A stretch of 42,054 nt of DNA from Parendozoicomonas verongulae (GTDB taxonomy: Bacteria > Pseudomonadota > Gammaproteobacteria > Pseudomonadales > Endozoicomonadaceae), in assembly GCF_009711465.1 (NCBI RefSeq), contig NZ_SMME01000844.1, positions 1 through 42,054 on the forward strand, given 5' to 3'. Of the stretch, positions 16,845 to 24,812 are shown piece after piece. The notes under the pieces are model-generated. The model saw only the letters and a list, made by a program, of their open reading frames with translations. It was not told the DNA's origin and did no database searches. The position numbers and the translations under genes are program-made. The stretch's first letter is position 1. Every line of letters begins with the position of its first letter.

Positions 16845-18365
16845 TTAGCCTTCTACAAAGTACACACCTTTCAGTTTGTGATGACCCGCCGGGGATAGCT
16901 TGAAGCCGCCGATGTTGTCCTTCATGCCAACATTCTGGAACTGGCTGTAAAGGGACACGGTTGGTACTTCTTCCTGCAGCAGGTCTTGCAGTTCTCTGTA
17001 AGCCATACGACGCTGTTCTGCTGTAGTAGAAGTGCGGCCCAGTTCAAGCAGATCGTCAACACGTGGATTGGAGTAGAAAGAACGGTTCCCTGCACCACCG
17101 TGTGTTTCGGAGTTGAACAGGGCATACAGGCCGTAGTCTGCATCACCGGTTACAGTGGTCCAGCCCAGAATAAAGGTGTCGTGATCGCCACGGGAGGTGC
17201 CGTCCAGGAACGCGCCCCATTCCACCACTTCGATAGACATGTTGATGCCGATCTCACGCAGCTGCGCCTGCAGGATCTGGGCGATCTGTACACGGACAGG
17301 GTTGTCGTTGGTCCAGATGGTGGTTTGGATTGGGCTGGTGTGACCGGCCTCTGCCATCAGTTGTTTGGCTTTCTCGATGTTTTGCTGATACAGCTTTGCA
17401 TCAGGGTTGTAGCCAAAGACTTTAGGTCCAATGGGGGAATTGGAAGGGCGACCAGCGCCCATAACCACAGCCTGAATGATGTCGTCTGAGTTGATGGCAT
17501 AGGCCACTGCCTGACGCACTTTCACGTTATCGAACGGAGCTTTGTTCACGTTCATACCGTAGTAGGCGGTGGCCAGTGCCTCATCTTCAATCAGCGTCAG
17601 GCCGGTTTTGCTGCGTACGGTGTCTTTGTCGATAGGCTCGATATCGTAGGAGATATCCACCTCACCAGTTTCCAGAGCGATGGCGCGGTTGGTGCCTTCA
17701 ACAATGTTGCGGAAGGTGACGTTCTCGATGGCCTGTTTGCCGTCGTAGAAATCACCGAAGGCCCGCAGGTTGATACGGTCGCCCGCTGCCCAGTCAACAA
17801 ATTTGTAAGGGCCGGTGCCGATAGGGTTCTGGCCATAGTCGCTGCCGCCTGCGGTCACAGCCTTCTCATTTAAAATGGAAGAGGCGGTGTGGGTGAGGTG
17901 GTACAGCAGTGGGCCGAATGGGTCGGCAGTGACGATGCGGACGTTGTAATCATCCAAAACTTCTACGCTTTCGATAGCGTTAGTGATGTGCGCCACGGTT
18001 GGGGAGGCGATCATGCGCTCGAAGGAGAATTTAACGTCAGATGCCTTCAGTTCTTCGCCGTTGTGGAACTTCACCCCTTCGCGAAGTTTGAAGTCGGTGG
18101 TGCGCTCATCAACGATGGTCCAGGACTCTGCCAGGCCGGGAACGATGTTCATGTTCTCGTCGGTTTCAACCAGCTGGCTGTAGATTTGCGCAGCAACGCG
18201 AGAGGAGGGCTGGTCGTTGGTTGTGTGTGGGTCGAGAGTTTTGGCGTCAGAGCCCTGGGCAATAATCAGGGAGTCCGTCGCATCGGCACTTTGTTCAGGG
18301 CCACCACAGGCTGCCAGGGCAATTGCCATTACGCCTGTTGCGGCGGCTTTAGTCACGGTTTTCAT
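16845..18365 (-). CDS. Peptide ABC transporter substrate-binding lipoprotein (copy 1)
   Basis: A 506-aa SBP_bac_5 (DppA/OppA/GsiB-type) periplasmic binding protein. The start at 18365 (MKTVTKAAATG) is chosen over an upstream in-frame codon because it opens directly on the lipoprotein signal, with lipobox LAAC and Cys20. Family blocks are DAKTLDPHTTND, SDVKFSFERM, GTGPYKFVDWAAGD, NKAPFDNVKVRQAVAYAI and the late GDADYGLYALF. It lies downstream of the dppF-like gene beyond a terminator and has its own conserved leader, so it is probably a separate transcript. By eye it is closer to copy 3 than to copy 2 (shared CGGPEQ and YYGMNV/YYGINV region). The ligand is unknown; dipeptides, oligopeptides or glutathione are possible. 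Confidence 0.93.
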   Translation of the reverse strand: MKTVTKAAATGVMAIALAACGGPEQSADATDSLIIAQGSDAKTLDPHTTNDQPSSRVAAQIYSQLVETDENMNIVPGLAESWTIVDERTTDFKLREGVKFHNGEELKASDVKFSFERMIASPTVAHITNAIESVEVLDDYNVRIVTADPFGPLLYHLTHTASSILNEKAVTAGGSDYGQNPIGTGPYKFVDWAAGDRINLRAFGDFYDGKQAIENVTFRNIVEGTNRAIALETGEVDISYDIEPIDKDTVRSKTGLTLIEDEALATAYYGMNVNKAPFDNVKVRQAVAYAINSDDIIQAVVMGAGRPSNSPIGPKVFGYNPDAKLYQQNIEKAKQLMAEAGHTSPIQTTIWTNDNPVRVQIAQILQAQLREIGINMSIEVVEWGAFLDGTSRGDHDTFILGWTTVTGDADYGLYALFNSETHGGAGNRSFYSNPRVDDLLELGRTSTTAEQRRMAYRELQDLLQEEVPTVSLYSQFQNVGMKDNIGGFKLSPAGHHKLKGVYFVEG

Positions 18366-18372
18366 TGTTATT

Positions 18373-18389
18373 CCTCGTGAGTGAGAGGG
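18373..18389 (-). promoter_or_regulatory. Conserved leader motif including Shine-Dalgarno, copy 1
   Basis: The 17 bases CCTCGTGAGTGAGAGGG (plus-strand reading) are identical upstream of all three binding-protein genes. The minus-strand GAGG forms the ribosome site 8 bases before the ATG, but conservation extends well past it, suggesting a shared translational control site such as a small-RNA target. Confidence 0.6.
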
Positions 18390-18432
18390 TATGCCTCGGT
18401 GTTGAATGTACACAACGGGAGGTACTTATCGA

Positions 18433-18446
18433 ATTGCGGAAAATAC
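18433..18446 (-). promoter_or_regulatory. Conserved upstream box, copy 1
   Basis: ATTGCGGAAAATAC (plus-strand reading) is shared with copy 2 and, with one change, copy 3, at about 68 bases from each start codon. It could be part of a promoter or an operator. Confidence 0.5.
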
Positions 18447-18774
18447 GCATAGAAATCAGTAAGTTAAACTTTGTTTTTTCTGTGTAGGAATTCGTGTTTT
18501 TTGTGTTTTTTATATGTCTTTTTTTTGAGAAGTGTTTGTTTATTTTTGTTCAGGAATTGGTGGTTATTTTAATTGGGTGTAAATAGATGTAATTAGTAAA
18601 AACATAATGTTGTGATTTGCTTTTAATTTTCAGGAAATGTTGGTGGGAATGTAATTTTTCTGTTTTTGGTAGTACTTCTCTTGAGTGGATGTGTTTTTTG
18701 TGAGTTTTTGGTTTGATATTGGTTTTTTATGAAGTGCATGGAAATAAACTGCTGTGGCACATGAAATGCAGATA

Positions 18775-18806
18775 AACAAAAGCCCCGAATGTTCGGGGCT
18801 TTTGTT
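18775..18806 (-). terminator. Terminator downstream of the dppF-like gene
   Basis: Perfect 15-base arms (18775-18789 and 18792-18806) with GCCCCG core and flanking A/T runs form a strong hairpin that ends in a T-tract on both strands. It lies 24 bases beyond the dppF-like stop and ends the SBP2-dppBCDF operon. It closely resembles the terminator at 24750-24780. Confidence 0.9.
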
Positions 18807-18830
18807 GAGCTTAAAACTCAATCAAACACA

Positions 18831-19796
18831 TCAGTGCCTGGTAGAGTCTTCAACCAGCAGACAAGATACAAAGTGCCCTTCATCAATCTCTGTCAGAGAC
18901 AGTTCATGGTTGGAGCAACCTTCCGTCGCAAACCGGCAACGCTTGGCAAAACGGCAGCCTGGCTTTGGATTGATAGGGGAGGTGATTTCCCCTTCCAGTT
19001 TCTCCCGGTTCATCAGCTGATCCAGGTTGGTGCTTGGAATCGCAGACAGCAGTGCCTTGGTGTAAGGGTGTGTTGGATTCTTGAACAGTTTGTTGGCAGG
19101 TGCTTTTTCTACCAGCTGCCCCAGATACATGACCGCGATTTCATCGGAGAAGTGTTTAACCACCGAGAGATCGTGGGTGATGAAGATATAGGTCAGGCCG
19201 AGTTTGTCCTGCAGGTCCTGCATCAGGTTCAGTACCTGCGCCTGGATGGATACATCCAGAGCGGATACCGGTTCGTCGCAGATAATGAACTTGGGGTTCA
19301 GGGCCAGTGCGCGGGCGATACCGATACGCTGACGACGGCCGCCGTCCAGTTCGTGAGGGTAGGTGTTGACCAGACGCTCACTCAGACCTACGAGGTCCAT
19401 CAGTTCACGAACGCGTTCCGCCAGTTCTTGCTTGCTTTTGACCATTTTGTGAATGATCAGCGGCTCACCGATGATTTCACTGGCGGTCATCCGTGGGTTC
19501 AGGGAGGCAAACGGATCCTGGAAGATGATTTGCATATCTTCACGGAGTTTGCGCATCTGCTTCTTATCGAACTCACGGATGTTTTTGCCTTCGAACAGAA
19601 TGTCGCCGTCGGTGGCTTCCAGCAGGCGCAGGATAACCCGACCGGTGGTGGACTTACCGCAACCGGATTCTCCTACGATGCCGAGAGTATGACCCTTTTC
19701 GATTTTGAAGGTGACGTCATCAACCGCGTGCAGCAGACCTTTTGGGGTTTGAAAGTGCTTTTTGAGGTTGCGTACTTCAAGAATGGTATCTGTCAT
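18831..19796 (-). CDS. Peptide ABC transporter ATP-binding protein, DppF/OppF type
   Basis: A 321-aa ATPase. Walker A is GESGCGKST (42-50), the Q-loop FQDP (Q93), Walker B IICDEP (171-176) and the H-loop His208. The signature motif reads LDGGR (150-154) where LSGGQ is usual; I recall this variant from DppF/OppF-like ATPases of Firmicutes and Fusobacteria, so it need not be defective. The C-terminal extension with GCRFAKRC and a further Cys is the usual oligopeptide/dipeptide tail. It pairs with the DppD-like protein as a heterodimer on the cytoplasmic side of the permease. It begins 3 bases after the DppD-like stop, so they are translationally linked. Confidence 0.94.
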   Translation of the reverse strand: MTDTILEVRNLKKHFQTPKGLLHAVDDVTFKIEKGHTLGIVGESGCGKSTTGRVILRLLEATDGDILFEGKNIREFDKKQMRKLREDMQIIFQDPFASLNPRMTASEIIGEPLIIHKMVKSKQELAERVRELMDLVGLSERLVNTYPHELDGGRRQRIGIARALALNPKFIICDEPVSALDVSIQAQVLNLMQDLQDKLGLTYIFITHDLSVVKHFSDEIAVMYLGQLVEKAPANKLFKNPTHPYTKALLSAIPSTNLDQLMNREKLEGEITSPINPKPGCRFAKRCRFATEGCSNHELSLTEIDEGHFVSCLLVEDSTRH

Positions 19797-19799
19797 GGC

Positions 19800-20846
19800 T
19801 TAGGCTCCTGCAACCATTTTCAGTTCTTGCACGTCGTCCTGCCTCTCATCAAGTGCAGCGGGAAGAGAGTTCAGGCAGCGGGACATGTGACCAGATTCAG
19901 TGATCACAGGCTCTGGCTTCACCTTCGCACAGATGGCAGTAGCATCCGGGCAGCGAGGGTGGAAGCGGCAGCCGGATGGCAGGTTTGTGGGGTCAGGCAT
20001 CAGGCCCTTGATAGGGTTGAGGCGGTCCTCGTCACTGTCAAGGTTCGGGATGGAGCCAAACAGACCCTTGGTGTAAGGGTGCTGGGTGTTTTCGTAGACA
20101 TCGCGGATGGCACCGCTTTCTACGATTTCACCGGCGTACATAATCGCCACCTTGTCACAGACCTGTGCCACAACGCCGAGGTCGTGGGTGATCATGATCA
20201 TGGCGGTGTTGTACTTGTCCTTCAGCTCCTTCATCAGGTCGAGAACCTGAGCCTGAATGGTTACGTCCAATGCGGTTGTCGGTTCGTCAGCAATCAGCAG
20301 GTTGGGGTTACAGGCCAGTGCAATGGCGATAACCACACGCTGCTTCATGCCACCGGAGAACTGGTGGGGGAAGTCACCGGCACGGGCGCCGGGAATACCC
20401 ACCAGCTCCAGCATTTCCTTAGACTTTTCTACAGACTCCGCTTTGGTCACGTCCTGGTGGATCATAATCACTTCGGAAATCTGGTCGCCCACGGTCATAA
20501 CCGGGTTCAGAGAGGTCATGGGGTCCTGGAAGATCATGGAGATCTTGTTACCACGGATGCCACGCATCTCGTCTTCGGTGGCCTGCATCAGATCCTGACC
20601 TTCGTACATCACCTTGCCGCTCACAACCCGACCCGGAGGGTTCGGTACCAGGCGCATCAGGCCCAGTGCAGTCGTGGTTTTGCCAGCGCCGGTTTCACCG
20701 ATCAGGCCGAGGGTTTCACCCTTTTTCAGGCTGAGGCTCAGGCCGCTTACGGCTTTGGTCACTTCACCGTCGGCTTCATAGACAATGTTCAGGTCTTCTA
20801 CGGTTAACAGATTATCTGTGTCGTGTGTCTTATTCATGGTCGTCAT
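19800..20846 (-). CDS. Peptide ABC transporter ATP-binding protein, DppD/OppD type
   Basis: A 348-aa ATPase with Walker A GETGAGKTT (50-58), Q-loop FQDPMTSLNP (Q108), an intact-like signature FSGGM (163-167), Walker B LLIADEP (183-189) and D-loop ALDV. The C-terminal region has the cysteine motif GCRFHPRCP shared by the peptide-transporter subfamily. It powers peptide uptake with the DppF-like partner encoded next, 3 bases downstream, and follows dppC by 10 bases. The start ATG at 20846 has an AAGGATGACGACC leader, giving an AGGA site. Confidence 0.95.
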   Translation of the reverse strand: MTTMNKTHDTDNLLTVEDLNIVYEADGEVTKAVSGLSLSLKKGETLGLIGETGAGKTTTALGLMRLVPNPPGRVVSGKVMYEGQDLMQATEDEMRGIRGNKISMIFQDPMTSLNPVMTVGDQISEVIMIHQDVTKAESVEKSKEMLELVGIPGARAGDFPHQFSGGMKQRVVIAIALACNPNLLIADEPTTALDVTIQAQVLDLMKELKDKYNTAMIMITHDLGVVAQVCDKVAIMYAGEIVESGAIRDVYENTQHPYTKGLFGSIPNLDSDEDRLNPIKGLMPDPTNLPSGCRFHPRCPDATAICAKVKPEPVITESGHMSRCLNSLPAALDERQDDVQELKMVAGA

Positions 20847-20856
20847 CCTTAACTGA

Positions 20857-21780
20857 TTAGTGCTTCAGACGTGGGTCGAGAGCATCACGCAGGCCATCAC
20901 CCAGCAGGTTCAGGGCCAGAATGGTGATCATGATGGCCAGACCCGGGAAGGTGGTTACGTGCCATGCATGACGGAGGTATTGACGACCACCGGCCAGCAT
21001 TGCGCCCCACTCAGGCTCTGGAGGCTGGATACCCAGACCGATAAAGCTCAGGCCTGCAGTAGCCAGAATCGCACCAGCTACACCCAGTGCGCCCTGAACG
21101 ATAACAGGAGCCAGAGAGTTAGGGATGATGTGACGCAGGATGATACGGAAGTCGCTGGCCCCGATGGCGCGAGCTGCTTCGATAAATTCCTGATCCCGGA
21201 TAGACAGCACCGATGCGCGAACCACACGGGCATAGCTGGGGATAGAGGAAATCGAGATGGCAAACATCAGGTTAATAAGGTTTGCCCCGAGCGCGGATAC
21301 GATAGCAATCGCCAGCAGGATGCTGGGAACAGCCAGGAACACGTCCATCACACGCATGATCACGTTATCCAGCTTGCCGCCATAGTAGCCAGCTACTGCA
21401 CCCAGAGAACCACCAAGTACGATGGAGATGCTCACGGACAATACACCCACCAGCAAGGAGACACGGGAGCCGTGAATCATACGGGCGAATATATCCCGGC
21501 CAAACTCATCAGTACCCAGCCAGTACTGGGCACTGGGGCCCTGCAGGCGGTCACCCAGATTCTGGGCGATAACAACGGTCTCGTAGTCGGCGATAAAGTC
21601 AGCAAAAACCGCTGCGAACACTACGACAGTCAGGATAGCCAGACCACACAGGGCCATCTTATCCCGCTTCAGACGGTGCCAGACTTCAGCCCATTGACTA
21701 CGTTTTTTCGGTGCAGCGCGTACGGCTGAGACTTCAGTTTCAGATGTCTGAGCCTTATCAAGAGTCATTTCATTAGACAT
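20857..21780 (-). CDS. Peptide ABC transporter permease, DppC/OppC type
   Basis: A 307-aa inner-membrane permease. A hydrophilic N-terminus (about 1-40) precedes the first membrane helix (MALCGLAILTVVVFAAVFAD), as in the OppC_N family. A periplasmic loop carries LGTDEFGRDIFARMIHGSR, the classic DppC/OppC marker. The EAA loop that docks the ATPases is EAARAIGASDFRIILRHI, and about six helices are visible. It forms the channel with the DppB-like protein, encoded 15 bases upstream in the same operon. Substrate unknown. Confidence 0.95.
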   Translation of the reverse strand: MSNEMTLDKAQTSETEVSAVRAAPKKRSQWAEVWHRLKRDKMALCGLAILTVVVFAAVFADFIADYETVVIAQNLGDRLQGPSAQYWLGTDEFGRDIFARMIHGSRVSLLVGVLSVSISIVLGGSLGAVAGYYGGKLDNVIMRVMDVFLAVPSILLAIAIVSALGANLINLMFAISISSIPSYARVVRASVLSIRDQEFIEAARAIGASDFRIILRHIIPNSLAPVIVQGALGVAGAILATAGLSFIGLGIQPPEPEWGAMLAGGRQYLRHAWHVTTFPGLAIMITILALNLLGDGLRDALDPRLKH

Positions 21781-21795
21781 ATTCTTATCACCCCT

Positions 21796-22722
21796 TTATG
21801 CGTACTGAGACTTGATACGGGGATCGACAAAACCGTAGAGGATGTCGACAGACAGGTTCACCAGACTGAAGGTGGTGGCCAGGAACACAACCGTTGCCAG
21901 AACGGTTGGGCTGTCCTTCTGACGAATCGCGTCCACCATCATGCGGCCAACGCCGGGCCAGGAGTACACAGTCTCGGTCAGTACCGCGCCGCCCAGCAGG
22001 TAGCCGAACTGCAGACCAACGACGGTGATAACCGGAATCAGTGCGTTCTTGAGGGCGTGCTTGTTGATCACCACGTTCTCGGCAACACCTTTAGCTCGTG
22101 CTGTGCGGATGTAATCCTGACGAATCACTTCCAGCATGGAGGAACGGGTCATACGGGTGATGATGGCGGCAGAGCCTGTGCCCAGTGTCAGAGCCGGGAG
22201 GATCAGTGAGCTCCAGCCCATGAAGCCACCGGAAGGCAACCAGCCCAGCGTTACGGAGAACACCAGTATCAACATCAAGCCCAGCCAGAAGTTCGGCATG
22301 GACACACCGAGCAGGGCCATGATCATGGAGCTGCTGTCGATCCAGGAGTACTGACGGGTCGCAGAGAGGATGCCCACCGGTACACCGATCACGATGGCGA
22401 TAATGGTACCCAGTGCTGCCAGAATCAGGGTGTTGGGGAAGCGGTCGAAGATCTCGGTAGCCACTTCACGGCCGGTGGTATAAGAACGACCCATGTCGCC
22501 TGTTACCGCGTTACCAACAAAGTTGGCATAACGCATAATAAATGGATCGTTAAGCCCCATCTCTTCCCGCAGAGCTTCAACAGCGGGAGCCGGAGCGTTT
22601 TCCCCGAGGATCAGCTGGGCTGGATCACCGGGGGTGAAGGACATGATGGCGAATACCAGCAGAGAAACACCTAACAGTACCGGTACAAGCAATATCAATC
22701 TTTTGAATATAAATTTATGCAT
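21796..22722 (-). CDS. Peptide ABC transporter permease, DppB/OppB type
   Basis: A 308-aa permease from the ATG at 22722, which has a TCAGG site and opens directly on the first helix (MHKFIFKRLILLVPVLLGV). An upstream in-frame start at 22764 would add 14 unlikely residues. Family blocks are FTPGDPAQLILGENAP, LGVSMPNFWLGL, the EAA loop RTARAKGVAENVVINKHA, and VYSWPGVGRMMVDAI near the end. It follows binding-protein copy 2 by 70 bases, which contain a hairpin, and leads the dppBCDF set. Confidence 0.95.
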   Translation of the reverse strand: MHKFIFKRLILLVPVLLGVSLLVFAIMSFTPGDPAQLILGENAPAPAVEALREEMGLNDPFIMRYANFVGNAVTGDMGRSYTTGREVATEIFDRFPNTLILAALGTIIAIVIGVPVGILSATRQYSWIDSSSMIMALLGVSMPNFWLGLMLILVFSVTLGWLPSGGFMGWSSLILPALTLGTGSAAIITRMTRSSMLEVIRQDYIRTARAKGVAENVVINKHALKNALIPVITVVGLQFGYLLGGAVLTETVYSWPGVGRMMVDAIRQKDSPTVLATVVFLATTFSLVNLSVDILYGFVDPRIKSQYA

Positions 22723-22753
22723 GATAAACCTGAGTGGATAGCCTGAGGAGGTG

Positions 22754-22785
22754 GCCCTCTCCACCCATCACTGAGCAAAGAGGGC
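22754..22785 (-). promoter_or_regulatory. Intra-operon hairpin between binding protein copy 2 and the dppB-like gene
   Basis: A 7-bp stem (GCCCTCT with AGAGGGC; 22754-22760 and 22779-22785) lies in the 70-base gap. Hairpins in this position commonly protect the upstream mRNA or partly terminate, so the binding protein is made in excess over the permeases. Confidence 0.45.
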
Positions 22786-22792
22786 GTAAAAG

Positions 22793-24307
22793 TTAACCTT
22801 CGACGAACTCAACGCCTCTCAACTTGTGGTGACCCGTTGGAGAGAGTTTGAAGTTGGTGATGTTGTCCTGCATACCCGCGTTCTGGAAAGAGTTGTACAG
22901 GGTGATAGTGGGTACTTCTTCCTGAATCAGCGCCTGCAGCTCGCTGTAGGCCGCGTGACGAACGTCTGGATCAGTAGAGGTACGGCCCTGGTTCAGCAGC
23001 TCATCAACACGGGGGTTGCTGTAGAAGGAACGGTTACCTGCGCCACCGTGGGTGTCGGAGCTGAACAGGGCATACATGCCGTAGTCAGCGTCGCCGGTTA
23101 CAGTGGTCCAGCTCAGGATGTAGGTGTCGTGATCGCCACGGCCGGTGCCATCCAGGAACGCGCCCCATTCAACCACTTCGATAGACATGTTGATGCCGAT
23201 CTCACGCAGTTGCGCCTGCAGGATCTGGGCGATCTGTACACGGACAGGGTTGTCGTTGGTCCAGATGCTGGTGTTGATCGGGCTGGTGTAACCGGCCTCT
23301 GCCATCAGCTGCCTGGCTTTCTCCAGGTTCTGAGCATACTGCTTGGCATCAGGGTTGTAGCCAAAGACCTTAGGGCCGATTGGAGAGTTGGATGGACGAC
23401 CAGCACCCAGGATAACCGCATCAATGATGTCCTGGGAGTTAATGGCGTAGGCAACCGCCTGACGTACGCGCTGATCGTTGAACGGTGCCTTGTTGACGTT
23501 CATGCCGAAGTAGCCGTTGGACAGAGCTTCATCTTCCAGTAGACGCAGGCCATCTTTGGTGGCGATGTTTTGCTTGTCGATGGGCTCGATATCGTAGGAG
23601 ATATCCACTTCGCCGGTTTCCAGTGCGATGGCACGGTTGGTGCCTTCAACAATGTTGCGGAACACAACATTTTCGATGGACTGTTTACCATCGTAGTAAT
23701 CACCAAAGGCGGTCAGGTTAATACGATCACCTGCAGCCCAGTCGGTGAACTTGTAGGGGCCAGTGCCAATAGGGTTCTGACCATAGTTCGCACCGGCTTC
23801 CAGTACGGCCTTTTCATTCAGGATGGAAGAGGCGGTGTGGGTGAGGTGGTGCAGCAGTGGGCCGAAAGGCTCTTTGGTGGTGATACGAACGTTGTAGTCG
23901 TCCAGCACTTCTATGGTGTCAATGGCGTTGGTGATGTGTGCCACGGTTGGAGAGGCGATCATGCGCTCCAGAGTGAATTTCACATCAGAGGCTTTGAGCT
24001 CTTCGCCGTTGTGGAACTTCACGCCTTGGCGCAGTTTGAAGTCGGTGGTTTTCTCATCAACGATAGTCCAGGAGGCGGCAAGGCCGGGAACAATATTCAT
24101 GTCCTCATCGGCTTCAACCAGCTGGCTGTAGATCTGTGCTGCAACCCGGGAGGAGGCGTTGTCGTTGGTTGTGTGTGGGTCCAGAGTCTTGGCATCAGAG
24201 TTCTGTGCCACAACAAGGGTATTAGTATCTTGTTCTGGTGTACCCGAGCAGGCGCTTAAAGCAATGGCCATAACACTGGTCATGGCAATCTTAGTCACGG
24301 TTTTCAT
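22793..24307 (-). CDS. Peptide ABC transporter substrate-binding lipoprotein (copy 2)
   Basis: A 504-aa SBP_bac_5 lipoprotein (lipobox LSAC, Cys20) that heads the operon with dppBCDF, making it the likely ancestral partner of the permease. It shares long identical blocks with copies 1 and 3, for example IVEGTNRAIALETGEVDIS and GGAGNRSFYSNPRVDEL. It differs in the first 60 residues (TPEQDTNTLVVAQNSDAK) and around residues 255-275 (LEDEALSNGYFGMNVNK). Differences in the binding lobes suggest altered ligand preference, but I cannot say which. The start at 24307 has the conserved GAGG leader. Confidence 0.95.
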   Translation of the reverse strand: MKTVTKIAMTSVMAIALSACSGTPEQDTNTLVVAQNSDAKTLDPHTTNDNASSRVAAQIYSQLVEADEDMNIVPGLAASWTIVDEKTTDFKLRQGVKFHNGEELKASDVKFTLERMIASPTVAHITNAIDTIEVLDDYNVRITTKEPFGPLLHHLTHTASSILNEKAVLEAGANYGQNPIGTGPYKFTDWAAGDRINLTAFGDYYDGKQSIENVVFRNIVEGTNRAIALETGEVDISYDIEPIDKQNIATKDGLRLLEDEALSNGYFGMNVNKAPFNDQRVRQAVAYAINSQDIIDAVILGAGRPSNSPIGPKVFGYNPDAKQYAQNLEKARQLMAEAGYTSPINTSIWTNDNPVRVQIAQILQAQLREIGINMSIEVVEWGAFLDGTGRGDHDTYILSWTTVTGDADYGMYALFSSDTHGGAGNRSFYSNPRVDELLNQGRTSTDPDVRHAAYSELQALIQEEVPTITLYNSFQNAGMQDNITNFKLSPTGHHKLRGVEFVEG

Positions 24308-24314
24308 TTTTATG

Positions 24315-24331
24315 CCTCGTGAGTGAGAGGG
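24315..24331 (-). promoter_or_regulatory. Conserved leader motif including Shine-Dalgarno, copy 2
   Basis: Identical 17 bases to 18373-18389 and 26341-26357, ending 7 bases before the ATG of copy 2. Confidence 0.6.
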
Positions 24332-24374
24332 GATAGCTCGGTAGTGAATGTATGCTACGGCTGGCTCTTACTGT

Positions 24375-24388
24375 ATTGCGGAAAATAC
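24375..24388 (-). promoter_or_regulatory. Conserved upstream box, copy 2
   Basis: Same 14 bases as at 18433-18446, and at the same distance from the start codon. Confidence 0.5.
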
Positions 24389-24749
24389 TCATATAAATCA
24401 GCGGGTTATAAAGTGCTCACTGTGCGTATGGAAGTGTGTTGTTTTTGTTTGTAGTGTGTCTATTTGTAGGAAAATGTGTGCATGCATCTGGCTTAGGGAG
24501 TGTCAGTTTGTTTAGGGATACGTCAACAAAAATGCTTTATGAAAGGTATATGTAATGAATTGGTATTGGATGCCGGGTTATCGTTTGCAGTTGGTAAATA
24601 TTTGATTCTCACTGTTGAGAGGGTTGCAGAAAAACCTTTTCTGTGGATTTCTGCCTAAAAAACGATCTCTTTGCCAATATGGCTTGCATGAACTTTGATC
24701 AGGCACTCTGTGCTTAACAAGAATAACTGGATACTCTGTGTTCAAATTA

Positions 24750-24780
24750 ACAAAAGCCCCGAAGGTTTTCGGGGCTTTGT
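24750..24780 (-). terminator. Terminator of binding-protein copy 3
   Basis: A stem of about 13 bp with GCCCCGAA/TTCGGGGC core and one bulged A, followed by TTTTG on the minus strand. It lies 33 bases after the copy-3 stop and separates its transcript from the copy-2 operon. Confidence 0.88.
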
Positions 24781-24812
24781 GGGGTTTAACAAGCTTTGCA
24801 AACGCTTAAAGA

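Larger units (their letters stand above)
18366..18830. other. Intergenic region upstream of binding-protein copy 1, strongly T-rich on the plus strand
   Basis: Holds the conserved leader motifs of copy 1, then a long stretch (about 18470-18750) with very few C residues and many T runs on the plus strand (A-rich on the transcribed minus strand), then the dppF terminator. No ORF is supported. Confidence 0.6.
24308..24812. other. Intergenic region between binding-protein copies 2 and 3
   Basis: About 505 bases with the copy-2 leader motifs near the left end, a patch at about 24626-24665 resembling 26650-26692 upstream of copy 3, and the copy-3 terminator at 24750-24780. A 78-codon plus-strand ORF here is not convincing. 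Confidence 0.6.

Noticed and set aside
18630..18821. 63-codon minus-strand ORF in the T-rich intergenic region
   Set aside because: Lies in low-complexity AT-rich DNA and includes the terminator hairpin; no coding signal.
18789..20807. 672-codon plus-strand ORF over the two ATPase genes
   Set aside because: Antisense shadow of the DppD/DppF-like genes; composition is Val/Phe/Gln/His-rich with no recognisable fold.
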